Part shown: positions 24,501 through 36,815 of the stretch, piece by piece
How the letters are laid out: every line of letters starts with the position of its first letter
Numbering within the stretch: the first letter of the stretch is position 1
NCBI GenBank assembly: GCA_020055645.1
Contig: CM034546.1
Location: 2,480,001 to 2,544,000, forward strand
DNA: 64,000 nucleotides
Source: Tomocerus qinae
Lineage: Eukaryota > Arthropoda > Collembola > Entomobryomorpha > Tomoceridae
Direction: 5' to 3'
The notes under the pieces: generated by a model
Seen by the model: the letters and a program-made list of their open reading frames with translations, nothing else
The model's database searches: none
Told to the model about the DNA's origin: nothing
Translations under genes and position numbers: made by a program

Positions 24501-24958
24501 GCCGACTATTTCGGGATTTCTTGTATAGCCTTAAAAGATTTTCAAATATAGTCTGTATACATATAAACGAGTTTGGACATTGACTCTTCTTAACTACATC
24601 TTATTGCTATTGGTTTGAACCCTAAACTACTCGATGAACTCCAAACTGCATAACTGGTTTTATGATGACTTGTGTCGTAATAATGAGTTCAACAAGGAAT
24701 TGTATATGTAGATAGATACCTATATATTTATACACCTATAAAAAAGTCCTGGTTTTAATTCTGGTAGGTGGACAAACACAGCGAAGAGATGCACGTTGGC
24801 ACAATTAACTGTGGATGAGAATCTCAATATTTGCTATAGTTCAGTTCAGTATTAAAATTTGCTGCATGTGCGTGTTGTGCGTTTCTTAGTTTGTAACACT
24901 CTTATTTTAAATGCGTAAATAATTGATAATTGTTAAATTGTTTTTCAGAGTTACAAAA
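21514..24958. other. Long spacer; no supported gene
   Basis: No exon of either neighbour could be supported. A short stretch around 22740-22870 (TTGTACTTTGTA...GGTGGCAATATTTGAT) resembles about 36370-36480, suggesting an old shared repeat. The missing 5' part of the NLR-like gene was looked for on the minus strand; no P-loop was found up to about 21.7 kb. Confidence 0.4.
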
Positions 24959-27900
24959 ATGAGATCTCCGTCCATATCGTTGGTGACCATTTATCTCACG
25001 TCTTTTGGATTTTTATTGGTCCATGCAGTAGGCGATAATGGTAATTCGGTTTCATCCAATAAGACTGTCTTAGCTAGAACGCGTTTCTAATTTTTGGGCA
25101 TATTTCCAATAAAAATTATTTACGCTAAATTTATTCAAAATTTGGTCAGTATTGTTTAAAACTTCACAGTATTATTTCCTCAGCAGTAAATGGAATAGTA
25201 AAATTTAAAAACTGTAGTTAGAACTTATTGCTATTTTATTTTAAAACACCAAAAATTCTATATTTAAATAATAATACATAGAAATGAATAATATTAATAA
25301 ATGAATTGATTTTCAGATGTACAAAAGACAAATTATACGTCATCGAATTATCTGGGCATGAACAAAGTACAAACATTTCTTATCCGACAGGTATGACTAT
25401 AATTAAATACCCATTCATACGCACAGAGCAGTCTATGCCTTTTGCACAGCCTGTCAGCATCAATGAGTCAATGACCGTCAGTTGCCAATTTTTTTTCTAA
25501 AGTACTCAACCGCCTAGAAATATCAACAAAAATACCTACAGCCGAGTAAACTAAAGCTTGAGGGAATATTGTGTGATGTCCGCGGTAGACATGTCTTTCC
25601 TCCTCCTCCTTACCTAATTTTCAATCCATTTGGTTGTATTCTTCACAGATTTCAGATTCAAGGAGATCTATAGAATGTAGAGTTACGTTTTCACTTTTGA
25701 AATCATATTTTCTGTTGACCTTAAAGGCTCAAAAGGTTTTTAAGATAAACATGGGTTTTTAAAAATATTTTAATGCATCGGAAATTCGATTAAAAAATTT
25801 TGACTTGTTAAAAAAAACTTGATTAAAAAGTACATGACGGAAATATATATTCACATTTGCAAACTAAAATTAAAAAAAGTTACTTTGGCGTTACAGTATT
25901 TATTTCCTCTTTTAAGGGCTTTGTTATAATTATAATTGTATGTAATTTCCAATCGGTGCTTTAGTGGTTTTCTGATTTTTAATTAAAAGTTTTTCATACG
26001 GATGGTACAATTATGGGATTTTACTACGGGACGGGATAAGGTAATTAATTACCAACCACTATGAGATAATTCAATGGAAATGGTTGTGCATTTATCGTTT
26101 CCCCGTAGTGAATTAATTGTTGGCATGGCAGCAATGTCCCCACATGTTTAAAAATACACCAACGCTTTTGATTTCTAATTAAATTGTGTTTCTTAGGCCG
26201 TTGAATATTTCAGAAATAATATCATTTATATCCTAAAAATTTATGATGATTATTGCAGTTTAGGATTCAAAACATCCAATACTTAACAGATGATTACTTG
26301 CGTTCGGATAATCACATCATCGGCTTACTCAGAGGTAATCATACTCTTGAGTTAAATGCTTATTATTGATCATTTTTACCACACATCAATCGATGCGGTA
26401 TAAAATCATTTGTGTTAATCAGTAATCGCAGTTTTGATAAAAGAGAAATCATCATGTTGAACCGGTCAACTGAAAGAGACTTCCAATCGACTCACCTTCT
26501 CTAATAGGCATTGCTTTTTATTGTCTTCTCACCTCCGCTTAAAATGGCCAAAAAACAGGCCCACTATAAATGCATTCTAAATTTGTTTGTTTGCTTTTAT
26601 TTTTTTATAATGTAAAATTTTAATATCGCTGATTAATTTATATTGAATGATACAACGTTCTCTGGGTTATATATATAGGATACAAATAAACTAAAATATT
26701 ATTTATGTATTATCCATATCAGCGTTTTAAGCGACGTTTAAATTATTTTAGTCATTTACTTTTGACTTTATTGAACTTTTAACTATACAAAGGGACATTA
26801 CTGCTTCAATTATTATTCAGGGACATTTTAAAATATTCTAGGGACATGCTCCCAATTTACTTACATGTCTTTGCAACATTTAATCTGAAATTACGGAATT
26901 TCACAATGAAATTTAACATTTTTATTTGATCAATTTTATTGTGACTAGCTTGCCAATGGAAAATATCAACTGCTTCTAAATTACTTCAAAAGGTAAAACC
27001 AAAAAATATTTTATGCTTTTATTTCTTCTGTTATGATAACGTCTTTGCTTTAATGTTTAAAAATATTTTATTAAGTTACAATAATGATTAATTTTTTATT
27101 AATTTTACTTGACCTTTATTAATTGGATATATAACTGCGTTTATTAAATAATTGAATTAAAATAATAGCTAAACTTTATTTATCAAACAAATATTTATGC
27201 TGTACGGATTTTGTTAGATCATTATAAATAAAACTGTTAACTACATAAATTTAACGAAAATATAAATATTATTTAAATTATATTTATTAAATAAATGCGT
27301 AGATTCTCAGATGGCGTCTTGTGAATAATATGGATGCCCTTGGTGAAACTGAGCCAGATGTGGATATGCTAAATATATTTCCGTATCGATTAAATACCCT
27401 GACTACTCGCGACGGCTGTCCAGGTTCAAATGCACTACTAGATACTAAATATCATTATTTCAATTAATTCATAAGTATACACTTCCTCAAGCGAGCTGAG
27501 TTTTATTCCAGAAAGGAAATATAAAGTCGAAAAACGTTTGTTTTTGGTAATTTATTAGTCCTCGAGGTCGCTGCTGGACGTTGGCAGTTTGCGGATTTTT
27601 TGGAGTCTACGGAATTTGTGAGAGATGCTTTGAAAATGTTCAAAGTGCATGAAGCGCAGATGATTGAGAAACTGCGTTACTCAGTGAAGAAAGCAGCTCC
27701 TCGATGCGACCAGGGCGTCATCATTGTGAACCTCACAGACTTTAAAATCAGAAATATTGCTGAACCTAACGGTACGATCTCAATTTATTTCCTGTATAAT
27801 TAAAAGTAATCCTGCTCATATAAAAAGTATATCTTAAAACGTTTATTTAGATTTATAGTTTAAAATTAGCTGACATTTAATCAAAAATCTAATTTTGTCT

Positions 27901-28356
27901 AATTACTTTATTTTACATGATTTTAATTATATGTTTAAAATATTCATTATTATTTTACTTTATATTTAGATTTATTTAAAAGCGTTGTTTAATAACCTTA
28001 AGCACAAATAATTAATATATTATAATCTGAATAGCTTTGAGCCTGGCAATGACATGTGGTACGGATGCAGAAATTTATTATGGAAATTTATTCAAATCAA
28101 TTATCTTCATACACAGTAAGATACTAAAACATTTTGCATGTCGTACTTTTATTTCCCACTTGAAACCATGTAATAAAGACATCGTTTTGCAGCTCCTCCT
28201 GAGTTTATGAATGTGGTCAACATCTTGAAGACATATGCGGGGCAGACAGGCAAAGTGATGAGTGTCTATTCAGACGAGGAGATGGACGCAGCTTTTGAGA
28301 AGATTTACTCCTACATTGACCCCTTATCGATGTCATCCGAGATGTATCGACCTTAG
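24959..28356 (+). CDS. CRAL-TRIO (SEC14-like) lipid-binding protein with signal peptide, eight exons
   Basis: Exons: 24959-25040, 25317-25390, 26259-26334, 26949-26992, 27303-27423, 27559-27771, 28035-28115, 28193-28356. All phases join without a break to give 284 residues. CRAL-TRIO proteins bind and transfer small hydrophobic ligands. Seen: a signal peptide (residues 1 to about 23, ending VHAVG); the CRAL-TRIO N helices including LRSDNHIIGLLRA and WRLVNNMDAL (about 64-100); GCPVLEVAAGRW (about 130-141), the usual first strand; GVIIVNLTDFKIR (about 183-195), matching the central strand and GF motif; and FKSIIFIHTPPEFMNVVNILK (exons 7-8), the ligand-cavity gate region. Most family members are cytosolic, so a secretion signal is notable, though I recall secreted versions in springtails. 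A non-coding 5' exon is likely, since an acceptor (TTTTTCAG) lies just before the ATG. Confidence 0.85.
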
Positions 28357-30702
28357 ACAAAACACCATTCCCTCGTTTTTAATACGATTTAAAGTAATGC
28401 CAATTGATTGTCACACCTTATTAAATGTAATTAACTTTTTATTTGTGAGTGACAGACACTACCTGTACACGCGCGTGCTAACTACCTACCTACTCATAGG
28501 TTTTACTATAAAATGAGCATGTGAGTTCCAGATAATTATTCAGTTTACAGCATTCGACTTCTTGTAATAAATACTTATTGGATATTTAGTCTTAAAAATG
28601 ATGACCCTATTTATGTTTGTTTCGGGTAGTCATCCAGGCAATTGATTGCTTTTAAGTAACTGTCTTTATGGGCAGTATTATGGTTTATAATAAGTAAAAC
28701 ACCAGCCTGGAGGCTGCAAGAAAGTAAAAGCGTAACACTGTAGGGTAATAATCGGGGCTCCTGATAGAAAGATCTACTCCTGTCCACTTCTGTATAGTCT
28801 AAGACTGAGAATGACTATATAATCATGCAGTTGCTTTTCGACATAATAAACCATAGCAATGTAAGTGATGTTCTGAGTACGAATCTCTGAATTGCCTAAC
28901 TACATGATCATATTATATTAGAGTAAAGATTAAAAATCATTTTCTATACGATTTCTGCGTATGCATTCTGCTACGGTTTAATCCCTCTTGAAATCTTTAG
29001 TCACACATAATAATATTATGATTCATACCATCAATGTATCTAAAGGGTGGCCCATGGGCTCACTCTAGATGTGGACGGAAGCAGCCAACAATAAGTGGTG
29101 AGCCTGACACATGAGAAATCAACGCAGTTTTCGCTAGCAGACGACTCCATCGCTACAAAGAGATCTGTAATACAATGATGTCTGATGTAATGAACGTATA
29201 TTCGAGAAGCACAAATAAAGTATTTTGGTTTATAAATAAAGCAGTTTAGTCTGCACTGCTATATTGGGTTTAGTTTTGTTATAGAAGAAACAGGAGAATT
29301 CTAAAATATAACACTCCAATTTCAGCTACAAGTAAAAATACAAGCTTTAAACCAACATTTAGTCTAACATTTATACAGTACTACTTAATTGTGTTGTGTA
29401 TTGAATATATTTGCATATGCATAATTTATTTATTTCTCACGAACTTGAAATGACGTCAGGACAAAAATTAAAACCGTCATATACTGTAGTTTACTACGAA
29501 TATTGAAACAATATATGGGGCTGAACAATAGCTTTGGTATATTTGACTGCTTATTATATTGTGCTTAGTCTTCTCCTCTTACTTTTGTTCATGGCATATA
29601 TTATGGCAATAATAATATTCTGATGTTTCAGCTTGTATTATTTTCATTAGATCAATAATGTCTCAGTCCAAATGCTGCGATGGTATGCATATAATACTTG
29701 GAATAATAAATATAATATCTTGGAATGAGGAGGTTGGGTTTTGATTATACGATTTCACTAAAGCGAGCACGTTCTTAGAATTAACGTGTTTTAATTCGGT
29801 TTTGTTTAATACACGTTTATAACACGTGCTTGTCTTAGTATTTTACCCATCTAGGCAAAGCTGGACTCCACCGATTTCATAGCTCTGTCTAGAAATATAT
29901 ATTAAGTTCATATGATCTAAGACTTGCAAAAAATCGGGTACGGTATCATGACGGTATGCAGTAGTACCTGGTACATTTACATGACTTGTATAGGGTAAAT
30001 CCTGAATAAATGTAGCCATTTTTATAGGAATAATGACTGCATTGCATTCGCTTTACATAGCCGAGTAAACTTTCATAAATTATGCAAAGGTTTAACTTTC
30101 TTCAGAGTCTACATACGCTCATAAAGTATTTAGATTAACAATTAAGGTATATAATATTACCTACATGAGAATCTATATATAATTCAATTTCTCCTGCTAC
30201 GAGTTTGGCCTATAAGTTGAGAGATATTCCTGCAAATTGTATCATTTTAAGTATTATAATTCAGCCCACCCAACTCGAATGACGACTGACTCTGGTGAAC
30301 GTTCTAGCTTTCCAACTCGTACAATTTTAGACTTAACATACTACTTAACATAATTACAGTGTGTCTGACTTAACCAGGCTAAAGCTTTGACAGAAATAAT
30401 ATGTGTCCATCAAGAGAAGCTTAGATCACAATCTAATCGCGTGTTCCGAAATATAAAAAAACAACATCCATTTCTCTCAGTCTGACAATGATGAATAGCT
30501 ACACAGCATAATATTATTATACAGTTAATAATTGCAGTATTTACATCCCACATTGACAGGATTGTCTTCCGTCCTCATTTAATTACATACCTAGTGAGTG
30601 GGGATACAAGTGTCCAAAATATCCCCATAGTGGAAATATATTGTCAAACATGAAGGATATTTATTTGTGTAGCATTATGTGAATAAAAATAGGGGAATTC
30701 CC
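28357..30702. other. Spacer; upstream half of the second duplication unit
   Basis: No supported gene. From about 30060 onward the sequence is recognisably related to the region upstream of copy 1 of the multi-membrane gene. Confidence 0.45.
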
Positions 30703-30723
30703 GGACACCGGAATCCGGTGTCC
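30703..30723. repeat. Perfect GC-rich palindrome upstream of copy 2
   Basis: GGACACCGGA and TCCGGTGTCC flank a single central A: 10-bp arms in otherwise AT-rich DNA, about 145 bases before the ATG. The next bases (GACACCG) repeat part of the arm. Confidence 0.8.
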
Positions 30724-31447
30724 AGTGACACCGTTCAAGACGAATGGGTTCAATAATATTAACAGATGGACCTACAAAACAAGTGTAACTTAGAAACAAT
30801 TGGTACAAGCTTTAATATTATTACAATAGACATTCAACTGAACTTTATTGAAAATTAGTGCTACAAAATGGCAATGTTTCTGAAAACGTTTGCGTCTTTT
30901 AAAAATAAGTTAGTAGAACTGAATTCCGGAATGAAAATAAACCATTTCTACATATTTGGATCATATGTCAACATTTCATCGTATTTTAAAGGATTTCCAT
31001 TTTACTGGGACCCAATTGCTGAAGAATTTGTGATGGCCAACTCAAATAATTATGGTCCAAAATTCTTAACGATCATGAATGGCATATTTGCTATCATTGT
31101 TATGTTTCAAAATATAAGAGCAATTGAGAAGGAAGACAGTTTGGCGACTGGCCAACTCGGAAAGAATATTCTGCTTATGAATATCCATTTATTGTACACT
31201 ATCATAGTTGGAAGTGTTTCATTTCGAGCGGAATCGCACAAGTCAGGCTTAAACTGCTTGTACGCGGAGTATATGTACTACCTTCCAGGTTACAAATTTA
31301 TTAGATTTTAGAAAATATTTTTGAGAAAAATATCCTTTTTTAAATTGTGCGGATAATGTATAAGACATTCAATCAAGGTTCGATAGAATTCTGACAAAAA
31401 TACTTAAAAATCCAAATCAAATTTAGTAGAATGATAAATAGTCTATT

Positions 31448-31502
31448 CATTGTATAACCAATCACCATCTATTCAAAATAGATGGTTATTGGTTATACAA
31501 TG
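31448..31502. repeat. Long near-perfect hairpin in an intron of copy 2
   Basis: Arms 31448-31473 and 31477-31502 are inverted copies of 26 bases with one mismatch, separated by three bases. The left arm starts CATTGTATAACCAAT. It could be a tiny foldback element or a small-RNA-type hairpin; no flanking duplication was identified. Confidence 0.8.
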
Positions 31503-32532
31503 TTTAATTATGCTATTATGGTTAAGTACTATTAAGGTTGCCACCAAATCCACCGCCCTAGCTTTTGCGAGACTATGCAAAATTAATTTGCGATGCCCTA
31601 ATCAAGTTTGATCACTTCGTTATATGAAGTAAGCAGTATCAACAATTAAGATTTTTAGAATAAATAGCGAAAGCCAAATAGAGGGTCGCGAAGGTATAGT
31701 CCTTTAGGACCCTCTTGATATCCTCACGAGTATTTATAAATCCGAAGGTGTGTGGTTTGCGGAGTCAAACATCCTCGTTTGACGAAATAAAAGCTTTGCA
31801 ACCCTGGCGAAAAAATTAGCAAATTCGCTAACCTTTATGTTAGCAGCTTTATACCACGAATGCAAACAATAAAACATGTATTGCTAAATCTGTTTTTAAA
31901 AACAAATTTTCATGAGTTATATTTAATATTTCAGATTCCACAAGGACAGATACAAAAAAAAACGAGACATTTTAAAGTGGAAAGGTGGCTGGCAAGATGG
32001 ATAGTTCCAATTGTTCAGATAAGGGTGACATACATCGTCATCAAGATTCTCTTTTTCCAGCAAAGAAGACATTTCTGGTTGGATTCATTCTTTCCCAACT
32101 CCAAATTGTATCTCTTTGTAATTAAGCTACTTCAAGCATTTGTTCTGATCAACTCAGGCCTTATTGCGGCTTTAGAACTTCTCTTCGTACTGATGTACCT
32201 TATTCGTTGTTCCTACTGGATGCATCACATAAGGTCTATTAATTCCTATAAATTGAAAGTAAATCGACAAACTTGAATAAACGTCTTGAATAATTAATCA
32301 CTTTTTGGGTGTCATAGCGGTTCAAAAAAACTTGTAATTAATGTATCATTTCAAAATATTTGTTTCTATGATTTTAATTATGAAATAAATTTTAATTTAA
32401 TAAATCTGTACCGACAATTAGTAAATGATTAATATTTTTATTTTATCAGATGGACCAAACAAGATTTTGAGTACAGCATGAAGGTGTACAACAGGATGCA
32501 AGTACTAAATTTGGCATTCGAGGATGGCTTCC

Positions 32533-34236
32533 CGGGGAATTGGGGGGGCAACCGGGGCGACGGCACCGGGCATCAAGCTGAGGGGGGCAGCAAAACGAAA
32601 GAAAAATAATATTTTTTTGTTATGTGACCGATCCGTTAGTATTCCAAAGAAACTATAATCTCAAAAGACCTGTTGTGTTTTTTAATACGCATTTTTATAT
32701 TATTGTACCAAACAATAACCTCTTCTACAAATCTTAAAATCGATTTACTAGTAATAATCACATCAGAATATTTCTTCAAAATGAGTTTGAAATATTAGAT
32801 ATTTTTGCGCATTATAATCTGCTTATCCATTCGCCAATTAGTTTAATTCAAAATTTTCTTATTTAGGTTTCTTGTTAGGTTTTTTTTGAATTAACTATTG
32901 TTTTTTTTTTAATTTTCTTAAGCTCTGAGCAAATATATAATTTTAACATTCGATTAATTAAAAAATGAAACAAAAAAATGTAATTAGCATTGTACGATTC
33001 CGAGTTCGAAAATAATAACAAAATTACTGATTTCATCTTCCTTCCAAGCCGTCTCCACCCAAATAGAGTCAATTCAAACTATCATCATCATCAACACTGT
33101 TCCAAAACCAGCTTTCCCAACACTAAACGTGTCTATCCAAATTGTCTCAAACTAAACCGTCTTGAACCAAACCATCTTGACCCAAACCGTCTCAACCTAA
33201 ACCGTCTCAACCCAAACTGTTTTAAGCCAAACCTTCTCAATCTGAACTGTTTCAAAGCAAACCATCTCAATTCAACCAGCATCTATTCCAAGGACGCATT
33301 GAGGTATGCAAATAGCAAAAAATTCGAGTTTCGCGCGATTGTTTTCAATTTTTAGGGTATTTTATTCTCATTTTCGTCAAAAAAATGCCAAAATTTTTAT
33401 TTTTATTAAAATTTTATTCATAAATTGAAATACGAATACGAATGTACATAAATTATCAGAAGACAAATTTTGCTGTTTCACCAATGTCTAAAAAAATTCA
33501 AACTCCTTCAAGTTTATAATAAACAATAAAAAGTGAAGAAAGCAATTCGGATGATGGAAACCTTGAACGTATTTTGAGTCACTACAATCTCATGTAACAC
33601 TCTGAGATATTAAGGTTATAAATATATAATTTGGTACTTCGTCTGACTTTTAATTTGGTTTTTAGAGAAATTTAAGATGAAATGGCAGAAATTTTATTAA
33701 CTGAGAGTTAAGCCAACAAAGTGAGACTATAGTTTGAATCCAAGCAGGATACAAAATTGAAGACGATGCAGTTTCCAAAGATGAAGCTTAATGTCGATGT
33801 TAACAATAAATCCATAATAAAGTATATTTATTAGGTATAAGCAAAGCAAGAGACACCGGAGGCTTTGAGTAACATTTCTTGTGGCTGGCTTGTCAAAAAA
33901 ATGCCAAAATTTTTCGCGCTACGCGCGAATATATACATTTAAGATATCTATATCAAATGTTAGCCCCCCTCCGAAACCCAATCCTGTAAACATTCTTGAC
34001 GTACTCAAACCGTGTCAACACGAAAAGTCTCACATAAATCTTCGCAGTCTTAAGTCTTATAGTATGAGCTTTAAATTTGGCCTTCTTTTACTTACCCTAT
34101 AGCTTATTTTAGTATAATTATGTGGCACAATAAAAATATTTGCCTGTAAATAAATTCTGGAATGACTTTAAAGTTAGTATAAAGGGGGCATCAAAACAGC
34201 TTTTGCCCGGGCAGCATGAAAATTTCACCGGCCCTG
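32533..34236. mobile_element. 1704-bp non-autonomous DNA-transposon-like insertion in exon 3 of copy 2
   Basis: Boundaries come from comparison with copy 1. The element begins CGGGGAATTGGGGGGGC and ends CACCGGCCCTG, whose reverse complement CAGGGCCGGTG looks like a hAT-type terminus. TTCC occurs on both sides (32529-32532 and 34237-34240), and removing the element plus one TTCC restores the copy 1 exon length exactly. The interior is non-coding, with a 15-bp tandem repeat at 33120-33290 and a TCGCGCTACGCGCGA palindrome at about 33914-33928. The terminal repeats match poorly and a 4-bp duplication is not typical of hAT, so the superfamily is open. Confidence 0.7.
33120..33290. repeat. 15-bp minisatellite (AACCGTCTCAACCCA-type)
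   Basis: About 11 diverged copies of a 15-bp unit, variants of AAACCGTCTCAACCC, inside the exon 3 insertion. Since 15 is a multiple of three it makes a spurious Asn/Pro/Leu-rich reading frame. Confidence 0.7.
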
Positions 34237-34629
34237 TTCCTGCCAGTAACAAAGCCACTCCTTATGATTATAGCTTCGTCCTTTGCCATTTTCTGCAGTT
34301 TTGGCTCGATCCGCTTTTACGGGAAAGTGGAACCTACAACATACGCCGTTTTCGTAGCCTCCGGGATTGGATTTTCTCTGAGTGTAACACTTTTTCTGCC
34401 AGGATTGGCGTCAGTTTGGAATAATAGTTCCAAGGCATTAAAAGTTCTATCAAATTCGATCTTGGTAGGAAGAAACTGGAAGATAAGGGAACGTAAAAGA
34501 GTGATCAAGTCTGTTACACCGTTTGGTTGTAGAATCGGTCCTATAAGGAATGTCAAATCGGACAGACTCATCGACTTCTACGAACATCTTCTTGACTGGA
34601 TAGTGACTCTACTAATAGCCTTTCCGTAA

Positions 34630-36754
34630 ACACATCATTGGGAAAAAGTATTTCCATTTTATATATATTATGAGGTGAGTCAATATGGCATATTTTAATC
34701 ATACTTAGTCAATATTACTTTTGGGGTTCAGCGCGTTTAATGTATACAATGTACCATCGCATAACGATGCTCTTGTTAGATTGTTTAATGACATAAGTCG
34801 TGGTTATATAATATTTTAAGGTGCAGCGTACTGTGAGGTCAGACTTCCAAGAATCGGAAGATCCAAGGCAAGTAGACCCGACCTGGTTCACTCTACTATC
34901 TTATGTGTATTCTATTAGCTCGTTTGTGGGAGAGATGTGAAGGTAAATGCCAAATGACTGAAGTTAACTCTGGGATACGAGTGGTTTGTTAGCGAGGATA
35001 GATATTTATTGTATTCGTATCGTAGTTGGGAGGGATCGAATGGTGAGAGGAAATAATAGGAGAGGACTTGTAGTGGACTCGGAGGTAGAAGAGAGACTGT
35101 TTGTCCGAGGAGGATGTGTGGAATAATATAGAATGTATGATTAGGATGGTTTGGAAGTGGGTGGTAAGAGCTGTGGGTCGTGTGTGTGTGCACAGGCCTT
35201 ACAGTACTGTGGATACGATGCTATCTATAAGGAGACTCAAATATTAAAATAATCCAACGCTATTAAGGCAATTCCCAAGAAAAGCTAACGATCTATTGGG
35301 TTCATGCACCGCTTTATTAGGAAGTGGAATTGGCAGTGCTTAGAAGCTCTCTTTTCCTGCTCCGGCTTGTGTCTAGTTTGAATGACTCCCACTGGAATCT
35401 AGACACAGGGGACCTACGATCAATCAAAAGACTACATCTATAGACCATAATTGAACACCATTTTTTACTCTAGGTATTTCTACTTCGGTCAACCATTGGT
35501 AATTTTATTATTATATAGGCCCATTTTCCAATCCAAATTCTGTACTATACGTTTTACTCGTTAAAAGTCGTAAAGATATTATTGCTAAACCAATCGCCAT
35601 TGATAATAAAACAGCACGTAATTGTGCAACAGTTGAATCAAATTTTCTGAGAGTCGATCTCAGTCGAAACTGTGAAGCACTGGAGCACATAATATTATAG
35701 ATATATATGGTGGCCGTACACATTGTATTCAGCTTACGAGTTATAATTACCTAAATGGTTAGTATAATATTCAGCTAGAATTGTGAGATATAAATAATAT
35801 AGGAATAACAAATATTTTAGTAAATAAATACCAGTTTAATACATACTCGTCTATATACATACTAGGTTTTTAGTTTATACATAATGGTATTTACAATAAA
35901 TAGGAGCAATTAACACAATAAGTTGTTGTGCAGTGCACCTACATCAATAAAAACAGTGTGAATGTTATGCTAGGTCACTAATCATGTACGGTAGAGATAA
36001 ATAATATATTATGTGCCTCTGTAGTTGGATATTGTTAACTTTATATACAAAATACTCATCAACATGTGAATTGCCGACAGCAGGGAGTAACTGGTTCACA
36101 AATTATTGTGACCACATCGGGTGATGTAAAATAATCAAGAAGTTGAATAAATGGGAACTTTATCTGTTATAACTGCAGAATATAGCTAATTCTAGTACAT
36201 TGTAATTTATTTATAATGCCAATCTTAATGTAGCAATTAGCTTACCTACCCAACCTCCAACACTTAATTTATGTAAATTCGGAAACATTACTTGATATCC
36301 TTCAGTTACTTACAACTTTTTTATGTCTTTAGTTGTGGATGATTAGTCTATTTTAAGACTACATACTTGTACTATGTACGAGGGGATTTTTTGTTTATAC
36401 TGCGTTTGTGTATTGTAATAATAATCTATGTATTGCCTGCATTTATGGATGGCAACATTTGATGAACAAATTGCAAGTATTCGCATCGATAATTTTTTTA
36501 TCTAATCAAAATAAATATTCCTCACCATATCATACGATTGGTATTCAATAAAATGTGCAGATATTACGGAAATTATCACTGCCAACCATGTAAACCGTTT
36601 TGTCGTTATCACAATGTTTGTCTTTACACTTGATCAGAGTTATTTTTACTCAAATGATTGGAAGAACAACGACCAAAGTCCTCGAAGTGACAGTTGCTAT
36701 GGATGACCAGCTATAGCTACATAATCTACAATGTTGATTTCATTTTTTTACCTT
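34630..36754. other. Spacer; no supported gene
   Basis: Only short frames without domain signal. A GT/CA-rich patch lies near 35160-35200. Confidence 0.4.
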
Positions 36755-36761
36755 TATAAAA
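36755..36761 (+). promoter_or_regulatory. TATA box of the symporter gene
   Basis: TATAAAA at 36755-36761, about 55 bases before the ATG; consistent with a short 5' leader. Confidence 0.45.
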
Positions 36762-36815
36762 TAGTCGTTGAAATATAGTTAACTGGGCAACACAAGATAT
36801 TAAAATCTATTTATT

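Larger units (their letters stand above)
30868..34629 (+). pseudogene. Multi-pass membrane protein copy 2, broken by a frameshift and an insertion
   Basis: Exon 1 30868-31288 (421 bases, same length as copy 1), exon 2 31935-32233 (299 against 298 in copy 1), exon 3 32450-32532 plus 34241-34629 (83+389 = 472, exactly the copy 1 length). The sequence is very close to copy 1 throughout. Two lesions are seen. A run of nine A's near the start of exon 2 carries one base more than needed and brings an early stop in the expected frame. A 1704-bp element sits inside exon 3. Without these the product would match copy 1, with the same splice phases and the same PFGCRIGPIRN block. Segments 3' of the insertion remain open, so decay is young. 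A homopolymer assembly error could explain the first lesion but not the second. Confidence 0.85.

Noticed and set aside
32990-33355. Asn/Pro/Leu-rich frame
   Set aside because: Produced by the 15-bp minisatellite in the exon 3 insertion.
34915-35193. 92-residue minus-strand frame rich in His, Pro, Ser and Thr
   Set aside because: Low-complexity translation in a spacer, with no flanking splice sites or domain.
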